Assembly: GCA_934248075.1 (NCBI GenBank)
Contig: CAKQKH010000010.1
Coordinates: 1-46,749 of the forward strand
Source of the DNA: an uncultured Alphaproteobacteria bacterium
GTDB taxonomy: Bacteria; Pseudomonadota; Alphaproteobacteria; RF32; CAG-239
Reading direction: 5' to 3'
Length of the DNA stretch: 46,749 bases
Shown: positions 32,015 to 41,580 of the stretch, one piece after another
How positions within the stretch are numbered: the stretch's first letter is position 1
How the letters are laid out: every line of letters starts with the position of its first letter
Notes under the pieces: model-generated
What the model saw: the letters and a program-made list of their open reading frames with translations, nothing else
Told to the model about the DNA's origin: nothing
Database searches by the model: none
Position numbers and translations under genes: made by a program

Positions 32015-32788
32015 TTATAATACCATTGTAATATACGTCATCGCGATGAAACCCACAAACACCGCGGCTGCGGACTTGTTGGTTTCTTTGGCGCCATAAG
32101 TCTCGGGCAAAATTTCATTTATCACCACAAACAGCAGCGTTCCGCCGGCCAAAGCCATGCCATAGGGAACGATATCAAAACTTATGCCCATCATAAATAA
32201 ACCGATGATAGCTCCCAACGGCTGCACCAAACCGATGATACTGGCGGTTATGGCCGCGCGCAAACGGCTGTTGCCGGCGGCGACTAAAGATATGGCAATA
32301 GTCAAACCTTCGGGAATATTGTGTCCGGCAATACCCAACACCAAAGAGAGCGGATTAACGATGTTTTCAGCGCCATAGGCCACGCCGACGGCCAATCCTT
32401 CCGGCAATTTGTGCAAAGTGATGGCGATGATAAACAACCAGGCTTTTTTAATATCAAAATGCGGACCATGATGTCCCATCGCATTATGCTCATGCGGAAT
32501 TGCCAAATTCAATATCCAAACCAACAAAACGCCGCCAAACACTGCCGCAGAAAACCCCAACGCGTCGAGATAGAGATTGGCTCCGGTTGATAATATCCTT
32601 TCCATTGCCGGTACCAAAAGCGAAAAAAATGACGCCGCCAGCATAATTCCCGCCGCCAAATTCAGCAGTTGGTTGATTTCTGACTTTAAATAGTGTTTTT
32701 TGAAAAATATGCAAAAGCCGCCAACGCCGGTCACCAAACCGGCCGCCAACGCCGCCAAAAAACCTTGCAAAAACACTTGATTCAACAT
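32015..32788 (-). CDS. ZIP family metal transporter
   Basis: A divalent-metal importer (zinc, iron or manganese) of the inner membrane. The 257 residues show about eight membrane segments. The metal-binding motifs are in the fourth and fifth: ITLHKLPEGLAVGVAYG and GIAGHNIPEGLTIAISLVAAG. A His-containing loop (HEHNAMGHHGPHFD, about 99-112) between segments III and IV is typical. Close to ZupT/GufA types; the exact ion cannot be told. It is monocistronic and convergent with trxB. Confidence 0.92.
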   Translation of the reverse strand: MLNQVFLQGFLAALAAGLVTGVGGFCIFFKKHYLKSEINQLLNLAAGIMLAASFFSLLVPAMERILSTGANLYLDALGFSAAVFGGVLLVWILNLAIPHEHNAMGHHGPHFDIKKAWLFIIAITLHKLPEGLAVGVAYGAENIVNPLSLVLGIAGHNIPEGLTIAISLVAAGNSRLRAAITASIIGLVQPLGAIIGLFMMGISFDIVPYGMALAGGTLLFVVINEILPETYGAKETNKSAAAVFVGFIAMTYITMVL

Positions 32789-32864
32789 TTTATTTTGTCC
32801 TTCTATTCAACTATACCTCAACTAACGAAAAGGTAAATTTGCTATAATCTCACCCCCACCCAAC

Positions 32865-32964
32865 CTCCCCCGTCAATGGGGAGGTGCTTGATAGTGCACA
32901 ATTCCGAGCCCCGAACGCAGTAAGTGGTGAGTAGCAGTTTGAGAATGCCTCCGCCGGTGCCGCA
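32865..32964. repeat. Mosaic intergenic repeat R2, copy 1
   Basis: A CCTCCCC/GGGGAGG hairpin followed by GCACAATTCCGAGCC and CGAACGCAGTAAGTGGTGAGTA, later ATGCCTCC. The same order occurs inverted at 46560-46749. It abuts palindromic copy E on its left side. Confidence 0.65.
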
Positions 32965-33089
32965 GCGAGGGCGGATAGTGGAATTTATAGAGTGATTTGA
33001 AAGGCGGCGACACCGGAGTTTACATAGTAGTAAATGAGGATGTCGTCGTCCTGCGCAAATTGCTCTATAAAACCTCTAGACGTCCTTGC
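32965..33089 (-). repeat. 3'-end palindromic element, copy E (after mutL)
   Basis: Begins 4 nt past the mutL stop. Arms GCGAGGGCG/CGTCCTTGC, then GATAGTGG/CCTCTAGA (GA facing AG), TTTATAGAG/CTCTATAAA, TGATTTG/CAAATTG, GGCGGCGACA/TGTCGTCGTC, a CCGGA/GAGGA internal loop and the apical stem GTTTAC/GTAAAT around ATAGTA. Same subfamily as copy G. Compared with A, B and F, the first base of the internal loop is C and its partner is G, a swapped pair. Confidence 0.85.
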
Positions 33090-33093
33090 CCGA

Positions 33094-34911
33094 TTATCGG
33101 TCGAACAAATGCGCAATATCCGCAATTTTCAACTCCACATAAGTCGGGCGTCCGTGATTGCATTGTCCGGAATGGGGAGTTTTTTCCATATCTCGCAGCA
33201 AACGATTCATCTCTTCAACATTCAGACGACGACCGGCTCGCACTGAACCATGGCAGGCAATAGTCGCGCAAACCAAATGCAGCTTTTCGGTCAATTCAAA
33301 ACCATTGCCCCATTCGGCCATTTGTTCGGCAATATCCTCCACCAGCTGTTTGACATCTGTCTCGCCAAGCAGCGCCGGAGTTTCGCGCACAATCACCGCC
33401 GTGGAGCCAAACTCTTCCAGCACCAATCCCAGTTTTGCCAGCTCATCGGCCGCAGACAAGATACGGATCTTTTCCGCCGGCGGCAAATCCACAATTTCCG
33501 GAATCAGCAAAATTTGGGTCGCCACCTGCCCTTCGCGCAGGCCTGATTTGAGTTTTTCCATCACAATACGCTCATGCGCCGCGTGTTGATCAGTTATAAT
33601 AATACTGTCTTCAGTTTGTGAAATAATATAGGTATCATGAAACTGCGCCTTGGCCAGCCCCAAAGGTCCGATATCGCTGCGTTCGACCACATCTTGAACA
33701 TCTTCTACTCTAACCGAAAACTTGCGTTCCAGTTCGGGCAATTCAGCTTGTCTGGACGGTTGCGGACGATAGGCATAACTAAACGGCTGATATGTCCGCT
33801 GCGGCAATTCCGCCTCTCGCAAAAATTCCTCTGGAGCAGATGATGCCGCCGAAAAATCTGGAATTTTGTCATTCACCAAATGTTCCAGATTCAGCACGTT
33901 TGAAGTGCGGTTTGAATGCAGATTCAAAGCATTGCGGATAGCGCTGACCAACAGCCCGCGCACCAAGGCATTATCATAAAAACGCACTTCCGCCTTGGCC
34001 GGATGAACATTGACATCGACATAGCGCGGATCAACATCAAAAAACAGCGCGCACACCGGATACCGCCCTTGCGCCAACACATCTTGATATGCGCCGCGAA
34101 TAGCACCCAGCAAAAGTTTATCGCGCACCGGACGATTGTTCACAAACAAAAACTGCGACAGCGAATTGGCCTTATTGAGAGTTGGCAGCGATACATAACC
34201 GCTGATTTTAACGCTTTCTCTTTCAGCGGCAATCAGAATTGAGTTTTCCCCGAATTCACGTCCCAGCACGGCTGAAATTCTCTCCAATCTGGCATCAAAC
34301 AAATCGCCATGGCAGATTGGCAGAGAAAATTTCTTTTTGTCGTTTTCATACAGACTAAACGCCACGTCGGGGTTGGCCAATGCAATCCGCTGCAAAATAT
34401 CCGAACATTGCGCCGCTTCCGCTGCCGCTGTCTTCAAAAACTTGAGCCGTGCCGGAGTGGCATAAAACAAATCGCGCACCTCAATTCGGGTGCCGCAGGC
34501 CTGAGCCGCAGGAGTAATCTTGCTTTTTTCTCCGCCATTAACCTCAATTTTCCAAGCGCTGTCCTCACTGGCCGTCCGACTGACAATGGTCAGGCGCGAC
34601 ACAGAGGCTATCGACGGCAACGCCTCGCCGCGGAATCCCAAAAAATTGATGTTAAACAGATTATCATCAGGCAATTTTGAAGTCGCATGGCGCTCAACCG
34701 CCAGCTCCAATTCTTCTCGGCTCATTCCCTTGCCATTATCCGTAACCGTAATCAGAGTTTTGCCACCCTCGCTCAACCGCACATCTATTGACGTGGCGCC
34801 CGCATCAATGGCGTTTTCAACCAATTCCTTCACCACCGAGGCAGGCCTTTCAACCACCTCGCCGGCAGCAATTTGGTTCACCAAATTTGATGGCAGAATT
34901 CGGATCGACAT
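33094..34911 (-). CDS. mutL: DNA mismatch repair protein MutL
   Basis: Links mismatch recognition by MutS to strand incision and repair. The 605 residues contain the GHKL ATPase motifs ELVENAIDAGA, VTDNGKGM and LGFRGEALPSIASVSRL in the first 100 residues, the transducer domain to about 330, a proline-rich linker, and a C-terminal dimerisation domain with the endonuclease motif DQHAAHERIVME (DQHA-x2-E-x4-E) and HSGQCNHGRP near the end. The intact motif predicts nicking activity, as in species lacking MutH. The gene starts 1 nt after the pgi stop, so translation is probably coupled. Copy E of the palindromic element follows. Confidence 0.97.
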   Translation of the reverse strand: MSIRILPSNLVNQIAAGEVVERPASVVKELVENAIDAGATSIDVRLSEGGKTLITVTDNGKGMSREELELAVERHATSKLPDDNLFNINFLGFRGEALPSIASVSRLTIVSRTASEDSAWKIEVNGGEKSKITPAAQACGTRIEVRDLFYATPARLKFLKTAAAEAAQCSDILQRIALANPDVAFSLYENDKKKFSLPICHGDLFDARLERISAVLGREFGENSILIAAERESVKISGYVSLPTLNKANSLSQFLFVNNRPVRDKLLLGAIRGAYQDVLAQGRYPVCALFFDVDPRYVDVNVHPAKAEVRFYDNALVRGLLVSAIRNALNLHSNRTSNVLNLEHLVNDKIPDFSAASSAPEEFLREAELPQRTYQPFSYAYRPQPSRQAELPELERKFSVRVEDVQDVVERSDIGPLGLAKAQFHDTYIISQTEDSIIITDQHAAHERIVMEKLKSGLREGQVATQILLIPEIVDLPPAEKIRILSAADELAKLGLVLEEFGSTAVIVRETPALLGETDVKQLVEDIAEQMAEWGNGFELTEKLHLVCATIACHGSVRAGRRLNVEEMNRLLRDMEKTPHSGQCNHGRPTYVELKIADIAHLFDR

Positions 34912-34912
34912 C

Positions 34913-36565
34913 TTATTTTCTCAACCGTTTAATTGTGGCAATCAAATGTTCGGTGGAGGCATCGTGGCTAACACTAGAGGCGTTGCTCTGCAATTCAGGC
35001 AAAATACTCAAGGCCATTTGTTTGCCGAGTTCAACCCCCATCTGGTCAAAGGAATCAATGTTCCAGATTACGCCCTCAACAAAAGTTTTGTGTTCATAGG
35101 TGGCAATCAACATACCCAAAGTGTAGGGATCAATTTTTTTGAACACAATTGTGTTTGACGGACGATTCCCCTCAAAACTCTTGTATTTTTTCAACCGTTT
35201 GGCTTCTTCTTTGGTTTTGCCGGCGCGCCGCATTTCATCATAGGCTTCTTTTTCGCTTTTTCCTTTCATCAAGGCCTCGCCTTGTGCCAACACGTTGGCC
35301 ACCAAAATTTCGTGATGCTCGCCGACTTCATTGTGAGATATCGCCGGAATAATAAAATCTATCGGCACAATTGAGGTTCCCTGATGTATCATCTGGAAAA
35401 ACGAGTGCTGAACATCGGTACCGGCGCCGCCGAACAAAACCGGAGAAGTGGTATATTTGGCGCGTTTGTCGTCTTTGGTAATTGATTTACCATTGCTCTC
35501 CATTACCAGTTGTTGCAAATACGCCGGAACATAGCACAAATATTGGTCATACGGAATAACCGCAAAGTTGTCCCAATGGAAGAAATTATTATACCAAACT
35601 GATAACAGAGCCATAACTACCGGAATATTCTTGGAAAATTCGGTATATTTGAAATGCATATCCATTTCGTGAGCGCCGTCCAACATTTTCTCAAAATTAT
35701 CCATGCCCACGGCAATTGCAACGGACAAACCGATTGCCGACCACATAGAATATCTGCCGCCGACAAAATCCCAAAACTCAAACATATTTTCAGTATCAAT
35801 ACCAAACTTGGCCACTTCTTTGGCATTGGTAGAAACAGCAACAAAATGTTTGGCAACCGCATGTTCGCCCAGAGCGTCAACCAGCCATTTGCGACAAGTG
35901 CGGGCGTTGGTCAGAGTCTCAATGGTGGTAAAAGTCTTGGAGCAGACGATAAACAACGTCTCTTCAGGGTCAACTTTGTTCAGAACCTCGGCGCAGGCCG
36001 TGCCGTCAATGTTGGAAATAAAATAACATTTTATATCCTTGGCCCAATATTTACGCAACGCCTCCGTTGCCATTTTTGGTCCCAAATCCGAACCGCCGAT
36101 GCCGATATTAACAATATTAGTCAGCCTTTTGCCGGTGTGTCCGGTAAATTTGCCCAAACGAACCGCCTCGGAAAACTGGCGCATTTTGCTCAAAACCGCA
36201 TTAATCTCCGGCATCACGTTTTTGCCGTCAACATAGATCGGCGTGTTTTCCCGATTGCGCAAAGCCACATGCAAAACCGCGCGATTTTCGGTATTGTTGA
36301 TTTTTTCACCCTTAAACATGGCCTCAATTTTTTCGGCCAATTTGGCTTCTTTGGCCAAGCCCAGCAGATATGTCATTGTGCGGTCGGTAATTCTATTTTT
36401 GGAATAATCCAGCATCATCGATTCAAGATTGATGTTATAACGCTCCGCTCGCTGAGCGTCTTTGCGAAACAACCCGCGCATTTCGACGTCGCGCATTTTT
36501 TTATAGTGTTTTTCCAATCTTTTCCACGCTTTGGATTTATTAACTTCTGAAGTTTTTCCAAACAT
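34913..36565 (-). CDS. pgi: Glucose-6-phosphate isomerase
   Basis: Interconverts glucose-6-phosphate and fructose-6-phosphate. The 550 residues show both PGI signatures: DFVGGRYSMWSAIGLSVA and SFDQMGVELGKQMA, with NIGIGGSDLGPKM, CSKTFTTIETLTNA and the catalytic region VMESNGKSI. ATG at 36565 is preceded by AAGGAG at a suitable distance; a GTG one codon earlier is possible. The gene lies between the M16 pair and mutL, with 1 nt to mutL and about 20 nt from the upstream peptidase gene, so it belongs to the same long operon. Coupling a glycolytic gene with mutL has no obvious functional meaning. Confidence 0.97.
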   Translation of the reverse strand: MFGKTSEVNKSKAWKRLEKHYKKMRDVEMRGLFRKDAQRAERYNINLESMMLDYSKNRITDRTMTYLLGLAKEAKLAEKIEAMFKGEKINNTENRAVLHVALRNRENTPIYVDGKNVMPEINAVLSKMRQFSEAVRLGKFTGHTGKRLTNIVNIGIGGSDLGPKMATEALRKYWAKDIKCYFISNIDGTACAEVLNKVDPEETLFIVCSKTFTTIETLTNARTCRKWLVDALGEHAVAKHFVAVSTNAKEVAKFGIDTENMFEFWDFVGGRYSMWSAIGLSVAIAVGMDNFEKMLDGAHEMDMHFKYTEFSKNIPVVMALLSVWYNNFFHWDNFAVIPYDQYLCYVPAYLQQLVMESNGKSITKDDKRAKYTTSPVLFGGAGTDVQHSFFQMIHQGTSIVPIDFIIPAISHNEVGEHHEILVANVLAQGEALMKGKSEKEAYDEMRRAGKTKEEAKRLKKYKSFEGNRPSNTIVFKKIDPYTLGMLIATYEHKTFVEGVIWNIDSFDQMGVELGKQMALSILPELQSNASSVSHDASTEHLIATIKRLRK

Positions 36566-36586
36566 CACATATCTCCTTATTCAAAG

Positions 36587-37990
36587 TCAGAATTTTCCGA
36601 TTTCAACTCTGACCATTTGGTCCTTGTCAAAATATTTTTTAGCAACGGCGTTAACCCGCTCCAAACTCAAACTGGCAATATAATCATTTCTTTTTTGCAA
36701 AAAATCCAGTCCTAAATTGTATTTTTGCATCGCTGTCAATATCTCGGCGATATTTTCGATTGAGGCAAAACGCAAATTATATGAGGCAATCAGATAATTT
36801 TTGGCCTTGTCCAGCTCCGTCGCCGAAATTCCTTGTTTTTGGATTCGGCCAAGCTCCTCGTCCAAAAGTTTCTCGGCCATGGCAAATTTGTCAGCGGTGG
36901 CAGCATATGATACCAAAAGCAGCGGTGATTTGTCATCGATTCCCAAATAGGAATAAATTCCATAAGTTAGGCCGTTTTTTTCACGAATTTGTTGAGACAA
37001 ACGCGAGGTCAGTCCGGCGCCGCCCCATATGTAGTTTGCCACAAACAGCGGATAAAAATCTTCATGATTGCGCCCCACTCCCGATAACGCGCCCAAAAAT
37101 ATGTTTTGTCCGCTTTCTCTTTCCACTATGCGGGTGCGCCCGTCAAATTTCGGCTCGGCTTCACGCACAAAATTAATCTGACCGCTTGTCGGCAAAGTCC
37201 CGAATATTTTGTTCAGCCACAGCTCAGCTTCCGCCGGATTCACATCACCGGCAACGCCAACCAACAAATTGTTGCGGCTAAAATTATCCCGCACAAACTT
37301 CTGCAAATCTTTTCTGGTCAAACGAGCAATATCTTCTTTTCGCCCCAGCGGATTGCGCCCATAAGGATGCTGGTTGTATAATTCCTGAGCAAACTTACGT
37401 TCCAATATTTTAGCCGGATGTTCATTTTGGCGTTTTAGCGCCTCTTGCATTTGTAGTTTAACCCGCTTGATATCCGGCTCGGCAAACCGCGGCTCTGTCA
37501 GCATCAACCGCAACAACTCGGCCGCTTTGTCGGCGTTGGCTTTGGTTGTGAGTACAGAGCCGCTGAAATCATCTTTTTCCGCCGCAAAAGAAACCTTAAT
37601 GGCTCGAGCAGCCAACTCTTCTTTCAGTTCTTGTTCCGAATAAGATCCGGCGCCTTCGGTCAGCAAAGCCGCCACCATTTGCGCAATTCCCTGCTCATGC
37701 TCGTTATCGCTTGCATAACCAGCGTTTCTAAACCTAAAATTCAGGCTGATAATCGGGTTGCTGTTATCTTCCAGCATATAGGCCTTAAGTTGACCGCCGG
37801 CAAACTCCACCTCTTTAACCGGCAAAGTCAAAGATTTGGCTTTCAGCTCCGAATTTTCAACCAAATCTTGCGGAGAAAAACCACGCCATAGCGGCCAATT
37901 ACTATAAATCAGCCAACCAAACGCCAGCACCAATGCTCCGACCAACCATTTGTGCCACCCTTGGCGGCGATACCTCGGCACCCTATGCAT
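36587..37990 (-). CDS. M16 family peptidase-like protein, non-catalytic subunit
   Basis: A 467-aa M16 (insulinase/pitrilysin) homologue with one N-terminal membrane segment (about 15-31, WLVGALVLAFGWLIYSNW) and a periplasmic body. The zinc motif HxxEH is absent: at the equivalent place it reads EHEQGIAQMVAALLTEGAG. The partner feature Arg/Tyr is kept in the C-terminal half (SRLSQQIREKNGLTYGIYSYLG). This fits the non-catalytic half of an M16 heterodimer whose active partner is the upstream gene; the two overlap by 8 nt. Substrate unknown, probably periplasmic peptides. Confidence 0.9.
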   Translation of the reverse strand: MHRVPRYRRQGWHKWLVGALVLAFGWLIYSNWPLWRGFSPQDLVENSELKAKSLTLPVKEVEFAGGQLKAYMLEDNSNPIISLNFRFRNAGYASDNEHEQGIAQMVAALLTEGAGSYSEQELKEELAARAIKVSFAAEKDDFSGSVLTTKANADKAAELLRLMLTEPRFAEPDIKRVKLQMQEALKRQNEHPAKILERKFAQELYNQHPYGRNPLGRKEDIARLTRKDLQKFVRDNFSRNNLLVGVAGDVNPAEAELWLNKIFGTLPTSGQINFVREAEPKFDGRTRIVERESGQNIFLGALSGVGRNHEDFYPLFVANYIWGGAGLTSRLSQQIREKNGLTYGIYSYLGIDDKSPLLLVSYAATADKFAMAEKLLDEELGRIQKQGISATELDKAKNYLIASYNLRFASIENIAEILTAMQKYNLGLDFLQKRNDYIASLSLERVNAVAKKYFDKDQMVRVEIGKF

Positions 37991-39323
37991 TATCGCCTCC
38001 CTGCGGGCGCAAAATGCCCGTAACTTGCGGCGCGTGTTTAATCAGCTGAAGCGCTGCTTTGCGCACATCTTGATATTGCACGTTTTTGAGCTTGCGTTCC
38101 TGATCTTCGATTTCTTGCAAATCAACGCCGGCAACCGCCATTGCGCCTACTATATAGGCCGCGTCTTCCGGATTATCACGCAGATACACCAAACCCGCCA
38201 GCATTCTTTGTTTAACTTTTTCCAACTCGTCTATATTGAGTTCAGCCAACGCCTGTTCCCATGCCTTATCCAAATTTGCCAACAAATCTTCCGGCGATAC
38301 CCCCGCCGCCGGCACCACTGACACGGTAAATTGGCCGTAATTGCGAGCAACCGGATTATAGTCAACACTGACACTCAATGCTTTTTGTGATTCCAAAACC
38401 AGTTTTTTGTATAGTTTAGAGGTCTCGCCACCGCCCATATATTCCGCCAAAACTTGCAGATTATACACCTCTTTTGGCTCAATCTGATATGACGGCGCCG
38501 CGTACAATCGCAACACTCTATAACCTTTAATTTGTGGATCGCTCATATCAATAACCGCTCGAAAATCAGGCTTTAGCTCAATAAATTTATTGTTTTGTTC
38601 AACTTTTGCCCCAGTCTGCCGACCATAATATTTTTGAGCCAGATGTTTGGCCATGGGCAAATCAATATCGCCGGCCAAAACCAAAACGGCATTGTTCGGA
38701 GCGTAATAACGCTGATAAAATTGCATAATATCCGCTTTGCTCAAATTCATAATCTCAGCATCTGTTCCGCTCACCGGCCGACCATATGGATGCTCCTGCC
38801 ACAAAGCCCGACTCACCGCCTCGCGAAACCTGCCGACCGGATTATTATCAACCCGCTCTTTGCGCTCCTGAAACACAATGTCTCTCTCGGCAACAAAATC
38901 ATCGTCGCTTATACGCAAATTTTGCATACGATCGGCTTCCAAATACATCGCCAACTCCAACTTGCTGATATCCAGCAGCTGATGATACGCCGTCATATCC
39001 TGACCGGTAAAAGCATTGCTCTCGGCGCCATTGTCTTCAAACAGCCGATTTAGCTCTTTTCCGGATACCTCCTCCGTGCCGCGAAACATTAAATGCTCCA
39101 ACAAATGCGCCGAGCCGCCCTTGCCAACCGTCTCATCGGCGGCACCGGATTTATACCATAGCATATGTTTGACAATCGGAACTCGGTGGTTTTCCGCCAC
39201 TATTACTCGCAAACCATTGTCCAGATAGAACTCCTTAGCGCCAAAAAGCCCGGCCTTAGCATTGCTAATCATCAACGCCAACCCGAGCAATCCGATTTTG
39301 ACAATTTTTTTAATCTTCAGCAC
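37983..39323 (-). CDS. M16 family zinc metallopeptidase, catalytic subunit
   Basis: A 446-aa exported metallopeptidase. The signal peptide (KIGLLGLALMISNAKA) is followed by DNGLRVIVAENHRVPIVKHMLWY and the inverted zinc motif HLLEHLMFRGTEE (HxxEH), with the downstream glutamate in FQERKERVDNNP. The first domain of about 220 residues is catalytic, the second structural (YAAPSYQIEPKEVYNLQVLAEYMGG). It starts with GTG, sharing a base with the stop of the DUF3035 lipoprotein gene, and overlaps the non-catalytic partner downstream by 8 nt. Confidence 0.93.
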   Translation of the reverse strand: MLKIKKIVKIGLLGLALMISNAKAGLFGAKEFYLDNGLRVIVAENHRVPIVKHMLWYKSGAADETVGKGGSAHLLEHLMFRGTEEVSGKELNRLFEDNGAESNAFTGQDMTAYHQLLDISKLELAMYLEADRMQNLRISDDDFVAERDIVFQERKERVDNNPVGRFREAVSRALWQEHPYGRPVSGTDAEIMNLSKADIMQFYQRYYAPNNAVLVLAGDIDLPMAKHLAQKYYGRQTGAKVEQNNKFIELKPDFRAVIDMSDPQIKGYRVLRLYAAPSYQIEPKEVYNLQVLAEYMGGGETSKLYKKLVLESQKALSVSVDYNPVARNYGQFTVSVVPAAGVSPEDLLANLDKAWEQALAELNIDELEKVKQRMLAGLVYLRDNPEDAAYIVGAMAVAGVDLQEIEDQERKLKNVQYQDVRKAALQLIKHAPQVTGILRPQGGDNA

Positions 39324-39523
39324 TAAATATTCTCTTCAGCACTGTTTACCATGGTTTCATTCACCGGCCGCAAATCATATTCCGGCGGCAAAGACAACGG
39401 TTTGCGCGGAGTAACCAACGCTTCATTGGGAACATCTTTGCCCAAACCCAGTTTATCTTTAGTCAGAGTGCCGCAAGCGCTTAGCGCCGCAATCATCATC
39501 AGTCCGCAAATAACCTTTTTCAT
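39323..39523 (-). CDS. Small DUF3035-like lipoprotein (BamF-like)
   Basis: A 66-aa lipoprotein with signal peptide and lipobox LSAC (Cys17). The mature part shows GKDVPNEALVTPRKPLSLPP, as in DUF3035 proteins, which in Caulobacter co-purify with the outer-membrane assembly machine (BamF). It is shorter than usual and lacks most of the C-terminal half. Its start shares a base with the lspA stop (TAATG), and its stop shares a base with the M16 start (TAGTG), so translation is tightly coupled. LspA, directly upstream, would process it. Confidence 0.8.
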   Translation of the reverse strand: MKKVICGLMMIAALSACGTLTKDKLGLGKDVPNEALVTPRKPLSLPPEYDLRPVNETMVNSAEENI

Positions 39524-39993
39524 TATGCTTTTCCTTTACTAAAATGGCACATAATTCCTTGCAAAATCAGAATTGTCGCCCCAATACAAATAAAACTGTC
39601 TGCCGCATTAAACGCCGGCCAATGATTCTCGCCGATATGAAAATCCAAAAAATCAAACACCGCGCCCAGCCGAACCCTGTCAATCACATTGCCAATAGCA
39701 CCGCCGATAATCATACCCAGTGCCGCCTGCCCCCAGCGATTTGTCTCATTTTTCAACCAGAACAGCAAAAACGCCACAATCAACAGCGCCGCGCCCGACA
39801 ACAGCCACACTCCCAGATTCCCATAATTATTAAACATCGAAAAACTCACGCCGGTATTCCACGCCCGCACCAAATTAAACATCGGCGCCACCGTAACCAC
39901 TGCCCAACTTCCCAGAACCTCATTCAGCATATAATACTTGCTCAGCTGATCGACAACAACCACAACCAGAGCAACACTCAATCCCAATAACAC
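39523..39993 (-). CDS. lspA: Lipoprotein signal peptidase
   Basis: Inner-membrane aspartyl peptidase that removes the signal peptide of lipoproteins after lipid attachment. The 156 residues show four membrane segments. Conserved stretches: VVVDQLSKYYML, NTGVSFSMF, GGAIGNVIDRVRLGAVFDFLDF (first catalytic Asp in NVIDR) and FNAADSFICIG (second catalytic Asp). It leads the operon lspA, DUF3035 lipoprotein, M16 pair, pgi, mutL, an order common in Alphaproteobacteria (ileS, the frequent neighbour, is missing here). Confidence 0.96.
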   Translation of the reverse strand: MLLGLSVALVVVVVDQLSKYYMLNEVLGSWAVVTVAPMFNLVRAWNTGVSFSMFNNYGNLGVWLLSGAALLIVAFLLFWLKNETNRWGQAALGMIIGGAIGNVIDRVRLGAVFDFLDFHIGENHWPAFNAADSFICIGATILILQGIMCHFSKGKA

Positions 39994-40081
39994 CGAAAAC
40001 TCCTTAAAATTATCAAATCGGAGAAATTATAACGCCATATTTGCCAAAGCAAAAGCCCTATCTGTGAGATATAAACACCGC

Positions 40082-41506
40082 TTATAGCAAAAACATTTTG
40101 GCCAAGCCCAAAAATACAAAGAAACCGCCGGAATCCGTGATAGCAATCAAAAATATACCCGAAGAAACCGCCGGATCGGCCTTTAGTTTATTCATGATCA
40201 GCGGAATAAGTATGCCGGCCAGGCTGGCGATACTCAGGTTTATCAGCATCGCCACGGCAATAATCACGCTGATAACCCGATACCCCGGAAACCAAAAATG
40301 CGTAATCAGCGCAATCAGACCGGCAAACAGCAAACCATTGCTCACTCCCACCAAAAACTCTTTCAGCACTGTTCGCGCCGTATTGGCTGCTGTAAGTTCT
40401 TTGGTTGCCAGCGCCCGCACCACCACAGCCAAAGTTTGTTGTCCGGTGGTTCCGCCCATTGAGGCCACAATCGGCATCAGCACCGCCAACACCGAAATTT
40501 GCGCAATCACGTCCTGAAACCCTTTGACCACCGACGCCGCAACAATAGTCGCCGCCAAATTGGTCAACAACCACATAATTCGCGAACGAAAAATTGAAAA
40601 CACCGAGCGATAGACATCACCTTCTTCGGTTCCGGACAAGTGCATGATATCTTCAGAAACTTCTTCGTGAATAACATCTACCACATCATTAATTGTAATC
40701 ACGCCGATAAGATGATTTTTCTTATCCACCACCATTGCCGAACGCCAACCATACTCGCGAAACATATGGGCGACTTCTTCCTGATCGGTCAGCACGTCTA
40801 TCGGCACAATCTCGCCGTCCATCACATCAAACAAAGTATCGGCTGGTTTGGCGCGCAATAATTTATCCAGCGCAATCTGTCCGGTCGGATGAAATTTTTC
40901 GTCTGTCAAAAAGATATCATAGAAGTCTTCGGGCAGCTCCTCGTTTTTGAGCAAAAATTCCTTTGCCTCTTTAACCGTCCACCAATCCGGCATGCTAACA
41001 AATTCGCGCGACATGATACGTCCGGCCGAATCTTCCGGATAAGACAAAGACGACTGAACCTGATACTGCAATTCCGGATCCAATTTCTGGATGATGCTCT
41101 CTTGCTCATCTTCATCCATATGTTCCAAAATTTCAACAACTTCATCGGAGTCCAGTTCATTGGCGATTTTGACAATCTGTTTTTCTTGCAAACTGTCAAT
41201 AACTTGCTCCTGAACCACTTCGTTCAATTCAGGAAACACTTCCGGATTGATCTTATCGCCTAAAATCTTGACTAATTTGGTGCGGTCAGAATGGCTCAAG
41301 GCCTCAATCAAATTGGCCAATCCATATTCTGAAAGCCCCTCCACCAATTTGCGCACATGAATAATATCATCATCGTCTAAAGCGGTGATGATAGACTCAA
41401 CAAACTTCGGCCCCAGACCCAAAGTCTGTACCTTCTCATTGTTCTTCTTTTTTTTCTTAAAACGCTTGGACTTAGGAAGAATATCTCGCTTCAGACGCTT
41501 ACCCAT
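40082..41506 (-). CDS. mgtE: Magnesium transporter MgtE
   Basis: A Mg2+-gated Mg2+ channel of the inner membrane. The 474 residues begin with a very basic tail (LKRDILPKSKRFKKKKKNN), then the MgtE N-domain (about 35-150), tandem CBS domains (about 155-275, with SREFVSMPDWWTVKEAKEF and HLIGVITINDVVDVIHEE) and five membrane segments from about 300 (VLAVLMPIVASMGGTTGQQT; ASLAGILIPLIMNKLKADPAV). The acid residues at the N/CBS interface sense Mg2+. It lies downstream of tRNA-Leu, transcribed in the same direction but behind a terminator-like hairpin. Confidence 0.96.
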   Translation of the reverse strand: MGKRLKRDILPKSKRFKKKKKNNEKVQTLGLGPKFVESIITALDDDDIIHVRKLVEGLSEYGLANLIEALSHSDRTKLVKILGDKINPEVFPELNEVVQEQVIDSLQEKQIVKIANELDSDEVVEILEHMDEDEQESIIQKLDPELQYQVQSSLSYPEDSAGRIMSREFVSMPDWWTVKEAKEFLLKNEELPEDFYDIFLTDEKFHPTGQIALDKLLRAKPADTLFDVMDGEIVPIDVLTDQEEVAHMFREYGWRSAMVVDKKNHLIGVITINDVVDVIHEEVSEDIMHLSGTEEGDVYRSVFSIFRSRIMWLLTNLAATIVAASVVKGFQDVIAQISVLAVLMPIVASMGGTTGQQTLAVVVRALATKELTAANTARTVLKEFLVGVSNGLLFAGLIALITHFWFPGYRVISVIIAVAMLINLSIASLAGILIPLIMNKLKADPAVSSGIFLIAITDSGGFFVFLGLAKMFLL

Positions 41507-41580
41507 ATCTCACCCCTCCTTTGTCTTTACCTGCCAAAATGACGACAAATCGCCACTCCGCGGTTATCCATAAAAACAAA

